The notes under the pieces were generated by a model that saw only the letters and a program-made list of their open reading frames with translations, was not told the DNA's origin and did no database searches. Positions 42,223-51,168 of a stretch of 64,000 nucleotides of DNA are shown here, in pieces. The position numbers and the translations under genes are program-made. Source of the stretch: CAZSDP01 sp964605665 (GTDB taxonomy: Bacteria; Planctomycetota; UBA8108; UBA1146); NCBI GenBank assembly GCA_964605665.1, contig CAZSDP010000010.1:62001-126000 (forward strand), in the 5' to 3' direction. Position 1 is the stretch's first letter. Each line of letters begins with the position of its first letter.

Positions 42223-45198
42223 TCAATCTTCAGGAAGAGTGATGTTCAAGACTCGCTCTTCATCTGCACTCAATTCTATCGCTCCAACTTCGTGGACTTT
42301 AACTTCATACTCAATTGCGGAAGTCTCGTGAAGCTGTACGAGTGAGTAGTTCACATCCACTTGATAAGCGCCCTCTTCCAACCCACCGATGCTAAATTCA
42401 CCTGATCGATTTGCCGGTTCTTCGCGCCAAAAGTTTACGCTTGACCTTCGAAGCGAAATCGTCGCCCAGGCAAGATTTGAGTTTGTCGGTGGCTGAATCG
42501 TCCCTCGAATGACCGCACCTTGCTCCATGATCACAACCGGGGCTTCAGCAATATCGCCCCTTCGAACCTGTATCTCCGGTGAATTCGTTTTGCGATAGAG
42601 TCGATGCGACACCTCGATGCGATATTCCCCATTGGAAAGCCCATCGAGAAGATAGACGCCGTCCTCACCAGTCCTTTTTCTGTTATCGCCCCCCGGGAAG
42701 AAGAAGTTCGACATTTCTGACTCTTCTTCTCCAAATCCTATGTTCGTTGAAATGACGATTGAGCCAGTAATAGCGTTTGAACTCTCCGTTTGATCACCAT
42801 TTTGGCCGACTTCGATCGCCTGGACGAGGGCCCCCGGAATCGGTCGGCCGGAGAGATCGACTACAACGCCTCGGATGCTCCCTCCAGCTTCGAGCTGAAT
42901 CACCACTTCAGTCGTCCGTCCCGGCTGCACTTCGACTGACACATTCTTCGGGATCATATGACCAGCCTTGACCAAGAGTTTGTGCTTCCCCACCGCTATA
43001 TTCTCGAGGAAGAACTCCCCATCTGGATCGCGATACTCCACTTCCCCTCCAAAGAGAGTTGGCAAGTCGAAGACAATTGAGGAAGAGCTCGGAAAGATCT
43101 CTGATCGTTCAGGTTGAATAGACAACGAGAATTGCGAGATTGGACCCCCGTTTACACTATCTACGACGCGCCCAGCGATCTGACCCGGTCGAGTGACAAC
43201 GAGATTCACCGAGTCTTCTCCGGCGTCAACCACAGGAGGCTCACCCAAGACCTTCCACCCCTTGGAAACGCAGGAAACTCTATAGGATTGATCATCCAGA
43301 CCCTCAATCCTGAAGAATCCATCAGCATCGGTGATCGCTTGACCTCTATCTATTTGCTCAGGAGAGAACACGACTTCCATCATATTGAAATCGGTACTCG
43401 ACGCGGCGCGAACTCTCACTTCAGAACAAGGATTGCCGAACTGATCCACCACACGCCCGCTGATTGATAATCCTTCAAGAAGGATGAGGTCGACGTCATC
43501 CCAATGACTCTCGACCACCTCGATCGGTCCCGTTTCGCCTTTTTGATATCCGCCTGCTGCGGCGAGCAACCGGTAGCGTCCAGGTTGAGGGACCTTGACC
43601 TGGTATCGACCATCTGAGTCGGTCGTTCCGTGAGTGGAGATGATCTCTTGTCCAAGACCAACTCGGTTTGGACGCAGCGTTCTACCAAAGATCGAGCGAT
43701 TCTCGGCGTCTTCGTGGGCCTGATTCTGGCTTCCATCGTCTTGAGTCAACTCAACCTGGGCACCCTCGATCGGCTGACCGGCTTGATCTGTAATCTTCCC
43801 CCGAATCTGTAGGGAATCTTCTAGAACGATGGGCCCAAGATCGGAGAGCTCTCCAGGAATCAGGTTGGGCAGGTCGCCTTCAAAACGACGGTAGTGATCG
43901 CTGTCAATCTGGATAAACCAACTCTGGGAATCGACCTCTGAATCGATGCTCTCGAGGGTAAAGCCCCCCGCATCATCGGTCTGTGTCCGGTGATTTTGTT
44001 CTGTGTTGAATTGGAGATCCCCGAATCGCGAGAGTTCGCTGAGCAGGGATACTCTGGCGCCAGCAACGGGTAATCCCTCTGAGTTGAGAACAACTCCAGT
44101 CAAAGCACTTCCCAATTCAAGCTGCATCACCAGCCCTGATAGAATCTGCCCTTCCTGTAAGTCCACTAATCTAGAGAGTCGCGGAAACCCATCTGCAGTG
44201 GCTCTCAAATTGAAGGTGCCCGCTTGAAGTCCCCTGAGTTGAAACTCTCCATGTTCATCAGACTCGGTTTGGGGCGGTTGACGTTGCAAGTCCTCGCCAG
44301 AAAGTAGACCGACTCTCCTGAGTGACAACTGCGCGCCCTCGACAGGCTGTCCAGCGTGATCGACGACGATCCCCTCGACGCCAGCATTTTCCCGCAATTT
44401 CAGAGTGACGGCATCCTGACTCCGGGTCAGGTTGACCCGTTGGGAAGGCCCCCAGTTTTCATGTCGGGCCCCGATACTGAACTCGCTTCTCGGCACTCCA
44501 GTTAAGACAAAGGTGCCATCATCGCGGGTCATCGTTTCTGGATTGAGGAGATCAGAGTCGACGTTCAGGTCAACTGGAAGAAAAATCCCACTCTCGATTT
44601 GAGTGAGTGCAACTCCAGCGCTGACGATCGCACCTGCGACACGACGCAGATTTGGATCGACAACAACCCCCGTGACCGTCCCTCCCACTGGGAGAACAAC
44701 GTCGACCCTTTCGCTTGATGGCTTCACGTCTTTAACCCGGCGTCCCACCCAACCCTCTGCTTGAACAAACAGATTGAAGCGGTCTTCCGTAGACAAACCC
44801 TCAAAGAGGAATTCCCCCGTAGAGTTCGTCTCCCTTCGATTTTTGGCAGCGGAGTTTCGAGCGACATCGACTCGATAGACTCTCTCATCTGCGAGATAGA
44901 CGATCGCGCTTTCGATCGGGGTGCCTGCTTCATCGACAACACGACCGATTAAGTTAGCAACTTCGGTCGATGATTTATTTTCTGTCGATGAGTCTTCGAA
45001 TTTCTGCCCTGTTGGATTTTCATTGAGTGGATCAGAAGTATTGCTTAGAGGTAGCGCGGCGCTTTCATCACCTTTTTTCTCTTCACTGAAACCAGGTAAC
45101 CGATGATCGACAGTGGTCGCCGGTTCGAACCAACCGGTGAGATAAAGCATCGAGAGAAGAGCCAAGCAAGCGAAGAGCAACGGATAGAGCTTTCGCAT
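42223..45198 (-). CDS. Giant membrane-anchored protein with about nine carboxypeptidase-regulatory-like repeats
   Basis: 991 residues. N-terminal anchor (LYPLLFACLALLSMLYLTGW), a Ser/Glu-rich linker, then about nine beta-sandwich repeats of the type G-x-V-x-D-x-x-G-x-P-x-x-x-A (GRVVDEAGTPIESAIVYL, GIVVDHAGQPVEGAQLSL, GKITDQAGQPIEGAQVEL, GVVVDLSGRPIPGALVQA). AGGAGGGA precedes the ATG. No enzyme domain seen. Paralogous in design to 30635-34216 but clearly diverged. It ends 30 bp from the convergent PilU-like gene. Confidence 0.8.
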   Translation of the reverse strand: MRKLYPLLFACLALLSMLYLTGWFEPATTVDHRLPGFSEEKKGDESAALPLSNTSDPLNENPTGQKFEDSSTENKSSTEVANLIGRVVDEAGTPIESAIVYLADERVYRVDVARNSAAKNRRETNSTGEFLFEGLSTEDRFNLFVQAEGWVGRRVKDVKPSSERVDVVLPVGGTVTGVVVDPNLRRVAGAIVSAGVALTQIESGIFLPVDLNVDSDLLNPETMTRDDGTFVLTGVPRSEFSIGARHENWGPSQRVNLTRSQDAVTLKLRENAGVEGIVVDHAGQPVEGAQLSLRRVGLLSGEDLQRQPPQTESDEHGEFQLRGLQAGTFNLRATADGFPRLSRLVDLQEGQILSGLVMQLELGSALTGVVLNSEGLPVAGARVSLLSELSRFGDLQFNTEQNHRTQTDDAGGFTLESIDSEVDSQSWFIQIDSDHYRRFEGDLPNLIPGELSDLGPIVLEDSLQIRGKITDQAGQPIEGAQVELTQDDGSQNQAHEDAENRSIFGRTLRPNRVGLGQEIISTHGTTDSDGRYQVKVPQPGRYRLLAAAGGYQKGETGPIEVVESHWDDVDLILLEGLSISGRVVDQFGNPCSEVRVRAASSTDFNMMEVVFSPEQIDRGQAITDADGFFRIEGLDDQSYRVSCVSKGWKVLGEPPVVDAGEDSVNLVVTRPGQIAGRVVDSVNGGPISQFSLSIQPERSEIFPSSSSIVFDLPTLFGGEVEYRDPDGEFFLENIAVGKHKLLVKAGHMIPKNVSVEVQPGRTTEVVIQLEAGGSIRGVVVDLSGRPIPGALVQAIEVGQNGDQTESSNAITGSIVISTNIGFGEEESEMSNFFFPGGDNRKRTGEDGVYLLDGLSNGEYRIEVSHRLYRKTNSPEIQVRRGDIAEAPVVIMEQGAVIRGTIQPPTNSNLAWATISLRRSSVNFWREEPANRSGEFSIGGLEEGAYQVDVNYSLVQLHETSAIEYEVKVHEVGAIELSADEERVLNITLPED

Positions 45199-45692
45199 GA
45201 AAACATCCCTCCTGGTGAGAAGATGAGATCTTCACAATGTGGGCCGGGTCTTGGAACATCGTGACAGCAGATCGCTGAAGTACAAGGGTGTACGACAATC
45301 GAAGACCGGCTCAAGCTCAGGAATGCGCAGAGAACTCTTCCGAAGCCCTCAGAATTCGGGATGAGCTTGTCCTCCAAGTCTCAGAAAAGTCCCCACATCT
45401 GGCATGGTTCGGTCTGGGGGGAATTCCACCGGCATGCTACTATAGGGGCTGGGACTGGGACCTTTTTCATGAGTGACGCTGAAGCCGATCATGAGTGCGC
45501 ATCCTCGAGAAAGCCGCGCTCATTTGAAGTTTACTTCAAAGGTCCAGATTTCAGCGTTGGCCGGCTCATGAATCTTATGCCAATTGGCAACATGACCTCG
45601 AGCTTCGAACTTCCCGCCAGTCCGATCGCCTCGAGAATCGAAGGTCCCTCGCAAAGTGACGACCAAATCCCGCATTAGCCAAGGACACCCTG
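45199..45692. other. Divergent intergenic region
   Basis: 494 bp between the giant repeat protein (minus) and the endonuclease-type exoprotein (plus). Contains an 18-bp palindrome at 45533-45550. Open frames here lack ribosome sites and family features. Confidence 0.35.
45533..45550. promoter_or_regulatory. 18-bp palindrome, possible operator
   Basis: TTTGAAGT and ACTTCAAA are perfect 8-bp arms around TT, about 140 bp before the exoprotein start. The compact symmetry resembles a dimeric repressor site; no partner regulator is identified. Confidence 0.3.
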
Positions 45693-47777
45693 ATGGACAC
45701 GATTCTCCGCTCGGCATCTTCAAGTGTGATCGGAGTTCTCCCTCGAGTGAACACTTCTGTACTGCTGATTGCAGCCTTCCTGAGTATTGGACTCCTGAGT
45801 CCGTTGCCAGGTCAGGCTCCCCCCGGATACTACGACCCTGCGACTGGGCTCTCCGGAAATGCCCTGAAGAATGCCGTCCATGGAATCATCGATGACCACG
45901 TTCGTTTTCCTTATACGAGCGGAGCCACCGACACCTGGGACATTCTCTCTCTCGCTCATGAAGACCCGAGTAACCCAAACAACATTTTGACCGTCTATCG
46001 GAACGCGAGCCGTCCCAAGCTGGATCACACTTCAGCGACGGGTTGGAACCGCGAACACACTTGGCCGAGTTCATATGGCTTTACAAATGATGGGGGTTGC
46101 AACTACCCCTTCTCTGATTGCCATCTCTTGATGCCCGCTGACTGGGGCTACAACAGTTCCCGTTCGAATAGAGTTTTCGACGCTTGCCTCAATAGCTGCA
46201 CCTCCTACCCAGTGGATAATGCTCCCGGCGAAGTGAATCTTGGTACTGGTAATGGGAACACGGGTTCATGGGAAACCTGGAACCAACGTCGCGGAGATGT
46301 CGCTCGTGCAATCTTGTACTGCGCAGTTCGATATGAAGGCGGCTTTCATGGAACAACCGGCTGCTCTGAGCCCGATCTTCGCTTGACCAATGATCGCAAT
46401 CTGATCACTTCGAACACTCAGTCGAATCAGTCGATCGCTTATATGGGTGTTCTCGACACCTTGATCGAGTGGCACCTTGCGGATCCGGTCGACAACTTCG
46501 AACGTGATAAGAATGACGTCGTCTTCGGTTTTCAGGGAAACCGCAATCCCTTCATCGATCACCCAGAGTGGGTCTGTTCCATCTGGGCATGCCCAGGCGT
46601 CGACACCACCCCACCAGCAATTCCGACCGGTCTCAGTGGAACAGGACTCGATTGCGCGATCGACCTGACCTGGAGTCCAAATTCCGAAGCTGACCTCGCA
46701 GGATATCGCCTCTACCGAGCGGTCACGGGAGGAGCGAGAACGGTACTCGCTGACGGGCTCGGTTTCGCTTCTTTCCTCGATAGCACCACCGAGAACGGCA
46801 TCAGCTACGACTACACCGTCTCGGCGATCGACTTGACCGGAAATGAAAGCGCCGAAAGCGCTCTCTTCACCATCATGCCCAGTGGTACAGATCCCTGCTC
46901 TCCCCCGCCGAGTGGAGATCCGTGGCTGAATGAGATTCACTACGACAACAGTGGTGCCGACATGAACGAAGGTTTTGAGATCGCAGGTCTCGCGGGCTTC
47001 GATCTGAGTGGCTACCAAGTGATCGGATACAACGGGGCGAATAGCTCGATCTACGCGACGGTGAACTTGAGTGGCGTGATTCCAGATCAGGCTTCTGGCT
47101 ATGGCACCGTGTGGTTTCCGATGGTCGGGATGCAGAATGGAAGCCCCGATGGTATAGCGCTCGTTACTCCGGGGGGGGCGATTGTCGAGTTTCTCAGCTA
47201 CGAAGGGATTCTCACTGCCAACGCCGGACCCGCCAGCGGACTCGTCTCCACTGATCTGGGAGTAAGTGAGAGTTCAGCAACGCCGATCGGGAATTCACTA
47301 CCGCGCCTCGGTAGTGGGTCGAGTGGACCCGAATTTACCTGGGCTCCAGAGCAACCAGCGAGTCCGGGGCTGCCGAACCCAGGCCAGTCCTTCGGATGCG
47401 GTGTCACCGGACCAGACTGCAACAACAATGGTCAGCCTGACTCCTGCGATCTCCTTCTCGGCACCAGTCTCGATAACAACGGAAACTCAATTCCAGATGA
47501 GTGCGAGCTTCCCTTCGCGCGCGGAGACAGCAATCTCGATGGAGCGCTCGACATCAGCGATCCCATCCGAATCTTGGAAGGTCTCTTTGGAACGACAGCA
47601 CTCCTCTGTCTCGACGCTGCTGACGCGAATGACGACGGCACGGTCAACGTCGCCGATGTCGTTCAGCTTCTCGATCGAGTCTTCTCCGGGGTGCCAGCCA
47701 TCCCTGCCCCTGGATTCAGCTGCGGCGCTGATCCAACCTCAGACTCGATCGATTGCCGCACCACCAATTGCCCCTAG
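45693..47777 (+). CDS. Secreted multidomain endonuclease I-family protein with dockerin-like Cys-Pro module
   Basis: 694 residues. Signal peptide VLLIAAFLSIGLLSPLPGQ. Residues about 45-290 are an endonuclease I (NucM/EndA) domain: WNREHTWPSSYGF supplies the catalytic His region, with DCHLLMPADWGYNSSRSN and DKNDVVFGFQGNRNPFIDH downstream. Then come an FN3-like domain (about 305-395, ADLAGYRLYRAVTGG), a lamin-tail-like domain (about 405-545, NEIHYDNSGADMNEGFEIAG), a short calcium-type segment (NGQPDSCD, NGNSIPDECE), and the dockerin-like module with DSNLDGALDISD and DANDDGTVNVAD, ending NCP. Probably an extracellular DNase or RNase for nutrient scavenging. The start ATG has a weak ribosome site. 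Confidence 0.85.
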   Translation: MDTILRSASSSVIGVLPRVNTSVLLIAAFLSIGLLSPLPGQAPPGYYDPATGLSGNALKNAVHGIIDDHVRFPYTSGATDTWDILSLAHEDPSNPNNILTVYRNASRPKLDHTSATGWNREHTWPSSYGFTNDGGCNYPFSDCHLLMPADWGYNSSRSNRVFDACLNSCTSYPVDNAPGEVNLGTGNGNTGSWETWNQRRGDVARAILYCAVRYEGGFHGTTGCSEPDLRLTNDRNLITSNTQSNQSIAYMGVLDTLIEWHLADPVDNFERDKNDVVFGFQGNRNPFIDHPEWVCSIWACPGVDTTPPAIPTGLSGTGLDCAIDLTWSPNSEADLAGYRLYRAVTGGARTVLADGLGFASFLDSTTENGISYDYTVSAIDLTGNESAESALFTIMPSGTDPCSPPPSGDPWLNEIHYDNSGADMNEGFEIAGLAGFDLSGYQVIGYNGANSSIYATVNLSGVIPDQASGYGTVWFPMVGMQNGSPDGIALVTPGGAIVEFLSYEGILTANAGPASGLVSTDLGVSESSATPIGNSLPRLGSGSSGPEFTWAPEQPASPGLPNPGQSFGCGVTGPDCNNNGQPDSCDLLLGTSLDNNGNSIPDECELPFARGDSNLDGALDISDPIRILEGLFGTTALLCLDAADANDDGTVNVADVVQLLDRVFSGVPAIPAPGFSCGADPTSDSIDCRTTNCP

Positions 47778-47833
47778 ACGCGATACTGGTGTGACACCGA
47801 CCGATCCCCACGGCAGCGACTTCAAACGCCGAC

Positions 47834-49120
47834 CTACAGAGGGACCGCCTTTTTCTCGGTCGACTTGAGCTCTTTCACTGGAGGAAGAGTTGGTGCGATC
47901 AGAGCCAGGACCGACATCGCAGTCGAGTAAGACTCGGTCCGGGGGAAAATTCGGTCATTCCAGCCGCCGTCCTTTTCGATCGTTCTCCAGAGCAACTCCT
48001 GCATCCGAGTTCGGTACTTCCCACGCAACTCTTCAGGGAGTTGCTCCACTGCGAGAGCAGCGTAGGTGTGCCCAAAGAAGAAGTAGTAAGGAGCAACTCC
48101 GTAGGGAGGCTTGTGGGTACCTTGACGACTCTTCCTCTTGAGCAACTCTTGCCAGTTCTTTTCCTCGAAGAAGCCGTCAATCGCTGCCTGAAGCTTCTTC
48201 TCATCGCTACGGCCTGCTCGATAGAGGCAAAGCTCAGCGATGGCAGAACGAGCACTCGCTCCTCCCATCGGTTCTTCTTCATTGCGGAGCCGTCCGCTAT
48301 AGGCGTAGGCGATAGACTCGCCACGGGCCCGCTCGAGGGCCCCGAGCGCATCGTCGATCATCTTCTGCGGAACTTTGAAGCCAGCATCCCGAGCATGGAA
48401 TAAGGCAATCAGAGTCGACCCGGTCATGAATGGGCTGACACCTCGCCCCGCATAGTTCCACCCTCCACCATTGACTTGCCCCACTTCGAGACACGAGATC
48501 AAGTGGGGGATTGCTCGTTTGACTTGGCGCTCTGTTCGCGTAGTCAGAAGGTCCTCGACTTCGATGGAGCGGAGGAAGAACTTTAAGGCGTACGCTTGCC
48601 CCCACCCACGCACGTCATAGGAGGTTTGTCGACGTGGAGCCATCCCTTGATCTTGGTCGATCATTGTGAGCATGAAGCGAACAGCGCGGCGGATGGCGTC
48701 TTTTCTCTTCTCATCAAATCCGGGGGCCTCCAAGAGAGCTTCACACACGATCGCAGTGCCTCCGACTCGATATCCGGAAGGGATCTGCCCACGCACCCGA
48801 TAGACTCCCTCATAAGGCCACTCACGAGCCCCTTTGCGCTGAGCCTGCTTCCTCAGCTTCTCCAGACGAGAGCGCTCCCCTTCTTGCCACTTCGCGAGCT
48901 CGGCTTCGGGGAAGCCACCCACGGGCGAGTCCGGTACATAGTCTTCCTGGTTGGCGACCAACAAGTCGCAGGCTCGTTCAATCGCCGCATTCAAGTCCTC
49001 GGGACTTGGGACCACGTCGTCTTGATGATCATCACTCGCCTGAAGAGCCATCGTCGAAGCAAGACACCCGATAAGAACCAAGAGTAGTTTCGAGCGCAGC
49101 TGAAGTCGGCAGAAAAACAT
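47834..49120 (-). CDS. Secreted alpha/alpha-toroid protein (prenyltransferase/squalene-cyclase-like fold)
   Basis: 428 residues with a signal peptide (KLLLVLIGCLASTMALQA). The body shows repeating helical pairs with GG-W/Y motifs (GWGQAYALKFFLRSI, NGGGWNYAGRGVSPFMTGST, EKDGGWNDRIFPRTESYSTA), like the alpha/alpha toroid of terpene cyclases, prenyltransferases and complement thioester proteins. No DxDD motif is seen, so cyclase activity is unlikely. Function unknown; many planctomycetes carry such secreted toroid proteins. It is convergent with the endonuclease gene. Confidence 0.65.
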   Translation of the reverse strand: MFFCRLQLRSKLLLVLIGCLASTMALQASDDHQDDVVPSPEDLNAAIERACDLLVANQEDYVPDSPVGGFPEAELAKWQEGERSRLEKLRKQAQRKGAREWPYEGVYRVRGQIPSGYRVGGTAIVCEALLEAPGFDEKRKDAIRRAVRFMLTMIDQDQGMAPRRQTSYDVRGWGQAYALKFFLRSIEVEDLLTTRTERQVKRAIPHLISCLEVGQVNGGGWNYAGRGVSPFMTGSTLIALFHARDAGFKVPQKMIDDALGALERARGESIAYAYSGRLRNEEEPMGGASARSAIAELCLYRAGRSDEKKLQAAIDGFFEEKNWQELLKRKSRQGTHKPPYGVAPYYFFFGHTYAALAVEQLPEELRGKYRTRMQELLWRTIEKDGGWNDRIFPRTESYSTAMSVLALIAPTLPPVKELKSTEKKAVPL

Positions 49121-49326
49121 TGGAGCCCTTTCGATCGATCGTCACGACATCAGTGGTCAAGGACGCGGAGAACGGGTGCTAGTCTGTCTCAGACCAGCTC
49201 AAATTCCCAGGGAATTGAACTTCCCAGCGGTCCATTAGAAGAATGAAAGCGGAGAGCTTCGAGAGCAGAATCGATCGCCGCCCGATTGACTCTCGATGAC
49301 TTCTCGAGATGTACCAACAACGAAGA

Positions 49327-50724
49327 TCAGCCGAAGTGCCGAGTAGAACAGTCGTTGCATATGGTATGGGTAAAAGTGAGTTCTTCGTCGGCGGGAAGAT
49401 AGTCGGCAATGGGGAGCCAACGCCCGGTTTTAGTCCAAATGCGGTGACACCAAGCGCAGATCCGGATGAGGTCTTCATTCACCACCAAATCAAAGGCCGG
49501 GTGCCCTGGCTTCCACAAGTGAGCGACCAAGTTGAGTACTTCAGCGCGCTCGGTCTGTAGCCGCACACGGTAGTCATTTAGAATTTTCCAGTCTTCTTCT
49601 GTTGCTTCAAGAAGCTCTGGTAACTCCTCGGTGGTCAAATCGGCCTCAATCAATCGGTGCGAAATCTCGGTGGCCGTCAGGTCAAATGCTCTCTTGGAGT
49701 CTTCGACCGCCCCCCACTCCTCGAACCACTGGCCCAACTCCACGGCTCTCCGCGCAAGTTCGAATCCGTTGAGGGTTCTCTGGAGAAGCTCGAAACTCTC
49801 TTGTGCCAATGCGATCAGCTCTTCTTTGTTGGAGTCTCGCTCGCGCCCTCTTTGCAATTGCAGCTGAACCAATTCACCACGCCAGACGTCTCGCCAACGA
49901 TCATTGAGCTCGTACACCTGCTCCAAAGCTTCGACCTCTTCGATGACTTGCTCTCGAAGATCGGGATAGGCTTCGTATTGGGCGAGAAGACGACGAGTTT
50001 CACAGTGAGCAAAGACTGCTGGTTGAACCACGTCAACTCGCGAGAGGCAATCCCACTCCTGTGCGATCATCACCAGAGCTTCCAATGGTTGACCATTCGC
50101 CAAAGCGAGTCTTGCCAATGCGTGTAGCCGCACCGATTCGACTTGGTAATACACCTCTTTGCGATCAATTTCATCGGAGAGAGCCTTGATCGAATTCAAG
50201 CTCTCCTCAGCACGCTCCAAATCCCCGATGCGGATCAGCAGATGCGCGCGCCGATTCAATGCAGACGCTTCTTTGTCTGGCCTACCGGTCTCTTTGGCGA
50301 TGCGTGCTGCACCTCCGTACAACACGAGAGACTCAAAAATTCTCCCGCGTACCGAGAGTGATACTGCGAGGTTGATTTGCGCCTGCAATCGAAGCGGATC
50401 GCGATACTCTCGCCCGGCTAGTAACGCTCGCTGCCAAATCGCCTCAGCAGCATCGGTGTTGCCGTGGAAATAATTGTGAACTCCGAGGAGGTGAAGAGCT
50501 TTCCGCTGAGATTCGAATTCTCCGTGATGACTGACATACTCCAGAAAGGAGATCGCTTCCTTCGGGGGGCAGGTCCGAAGATTCTTAATCATCCAAGAGA
50601 CGCGGGTGGGGTCCTCCGCCAAGACTTGAGGATCTTGGCGCCAATACTCTTGAAAGGCCCCGTCGGGATCTCCGAGACGAATATCGTCGCCGGGTAGTCG
50701 CTGATCCAAAATCCTTGCCCCCAT
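49327..50724 (-). CDS. TPR-type helical protein with C-terminal zinc-ribbon-like motif
   Basis: 465 residues, no signal peptide. Residues about 30-370 are helical repeats of TPR type (ALHLLGVHNYFHGNTDAAEA, LNRRAHLLIRIGDLERAEES, HALARLALANGQPLEALVMI). The last 45 residues contain ICAWCHRIW and ICNDCSTRHFG framing a W-x-P-I-x-D-Y-L segment. This is the short C-x2-C / C-x2-C tail commonly found at the end of bacterial signalling proteins with PAS or receiver domains. Here it is joined to TPRs, which suggests a cytoplasmic scaffold or regulator. Partner unknown. Confidence 0.68.
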   Translation of the reverse strand: MGARILDQRLPGDDIRLGDPDGAFQEYWRQDPQVLAEDPTRVSWMIKNLRTCPPKEAISFLEYVSHHGEFESQRKALHLLGVHNYFHGNTDAAEAIWQRALLAGREYRDPLRLQAQINLAVSLSVRGRIFESLVLYGGAARIAKETGRPDKEASALNRRAHLLIRIGDLERAEESLNSIKALSDEIDRKEVYYQVESVRLHALARLALANGQPLEALVMIAQEWDCLSRVDVVQPAVFAHCETRRLLAQYEAYPDLREQVIEEVEALEQVYELNDRWRDVWRGELVQLQLQRGRERDSNKEELIALAQESFELLQRTLNGFELARRAVELGQWFEEWGAVEDSKRAFDLTATEISHRLIEADLTTEELPELLEATEEDWKILNDYRVRLQTERAEVLNLVAHLWKPGHPAFDLVVNEDLIRICAWCHRIWTKTGRWLPIADYLPADEELTFTHTICNDCSTRHFG

Positions 50725-50798
50725 GTCTACACGATTGGATGCGATCTTCGATTTTCAGCTACGCTCAAAGATCTCTCGAGTCGGTCCCTCTATTCATC

Positions 50799-50835
50799 CT
50801 CTCGATTCACTCTCTCGATTCACTCTCTCGATTCA
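50799..50835. repeat. 13-bp tandem repeat
   Basis: Unit CTCTCGATTCACT occurs nearly three times, the last unit cut to 11 bases and running into the palindrome at 50834-50851. Confidence 0.85.
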
Positions 50836-50851
50836 TAGTGCCCGCACTATG
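50834..50851. repeat. 18-bp palindrome
   Basis: CATAGTGC and GCACTATG are perfect 8-bp arms around CC. It could be a hairpin in RNA or an operator; no U-tract follows, so a terminator is unlikely. Confidence 0.5.
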
Positions 50852-50916
50852 AGCGAAGAAGAGCGACCTCTGGTAGCAAATTCGATTGCTCCGCTCCCTC
50901 GGCTCCGCTCCCTCGC

Positions 50917-50974
50917 CTGCCCACAGGTCAGACTGCCCACAGGTCAGACTGCCCACAGGTCAGACTGCCCATAG
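50917..50974. repeat. 16-bp tandem repeat
   Basis: Unit CTGCCCACAGGTCAGA occurs three times exactly, followed by a partial fourth copy (CTGCCCATAG). Probably a slippage-generated minisatellite. Confidence 0.9.
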
Positions 50975-51168
50975 TCCATCCCTCGCTCGAGAGACTTGTG
51001 AGCCGCTCGTACTCACTATCCGGTTCCAGTCGACGAATCGCAAGGTCCAATCCGCACCGGAATTCTAAGCGTCAGAGGAAAAACTCGATCGAACGAAACG
51101 GAAAAAGAAAGTGGGGAGAAGAGCCAAAGCCCCTCTCCCCAATGTCGTCAAACCAGATTCGACTCCAC

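Larger units (their letters stand above)
50725..51168. other. Repeat-bearing intergenic region
   Basis: 444 bp between two minus-strand genes, without a credible gene. It contains a 13-bp tandem repeat (50799-50835), a palindrome (50834-50851) and a 16-bp tandem repeat (50917-50974). Confidence 0.5.
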
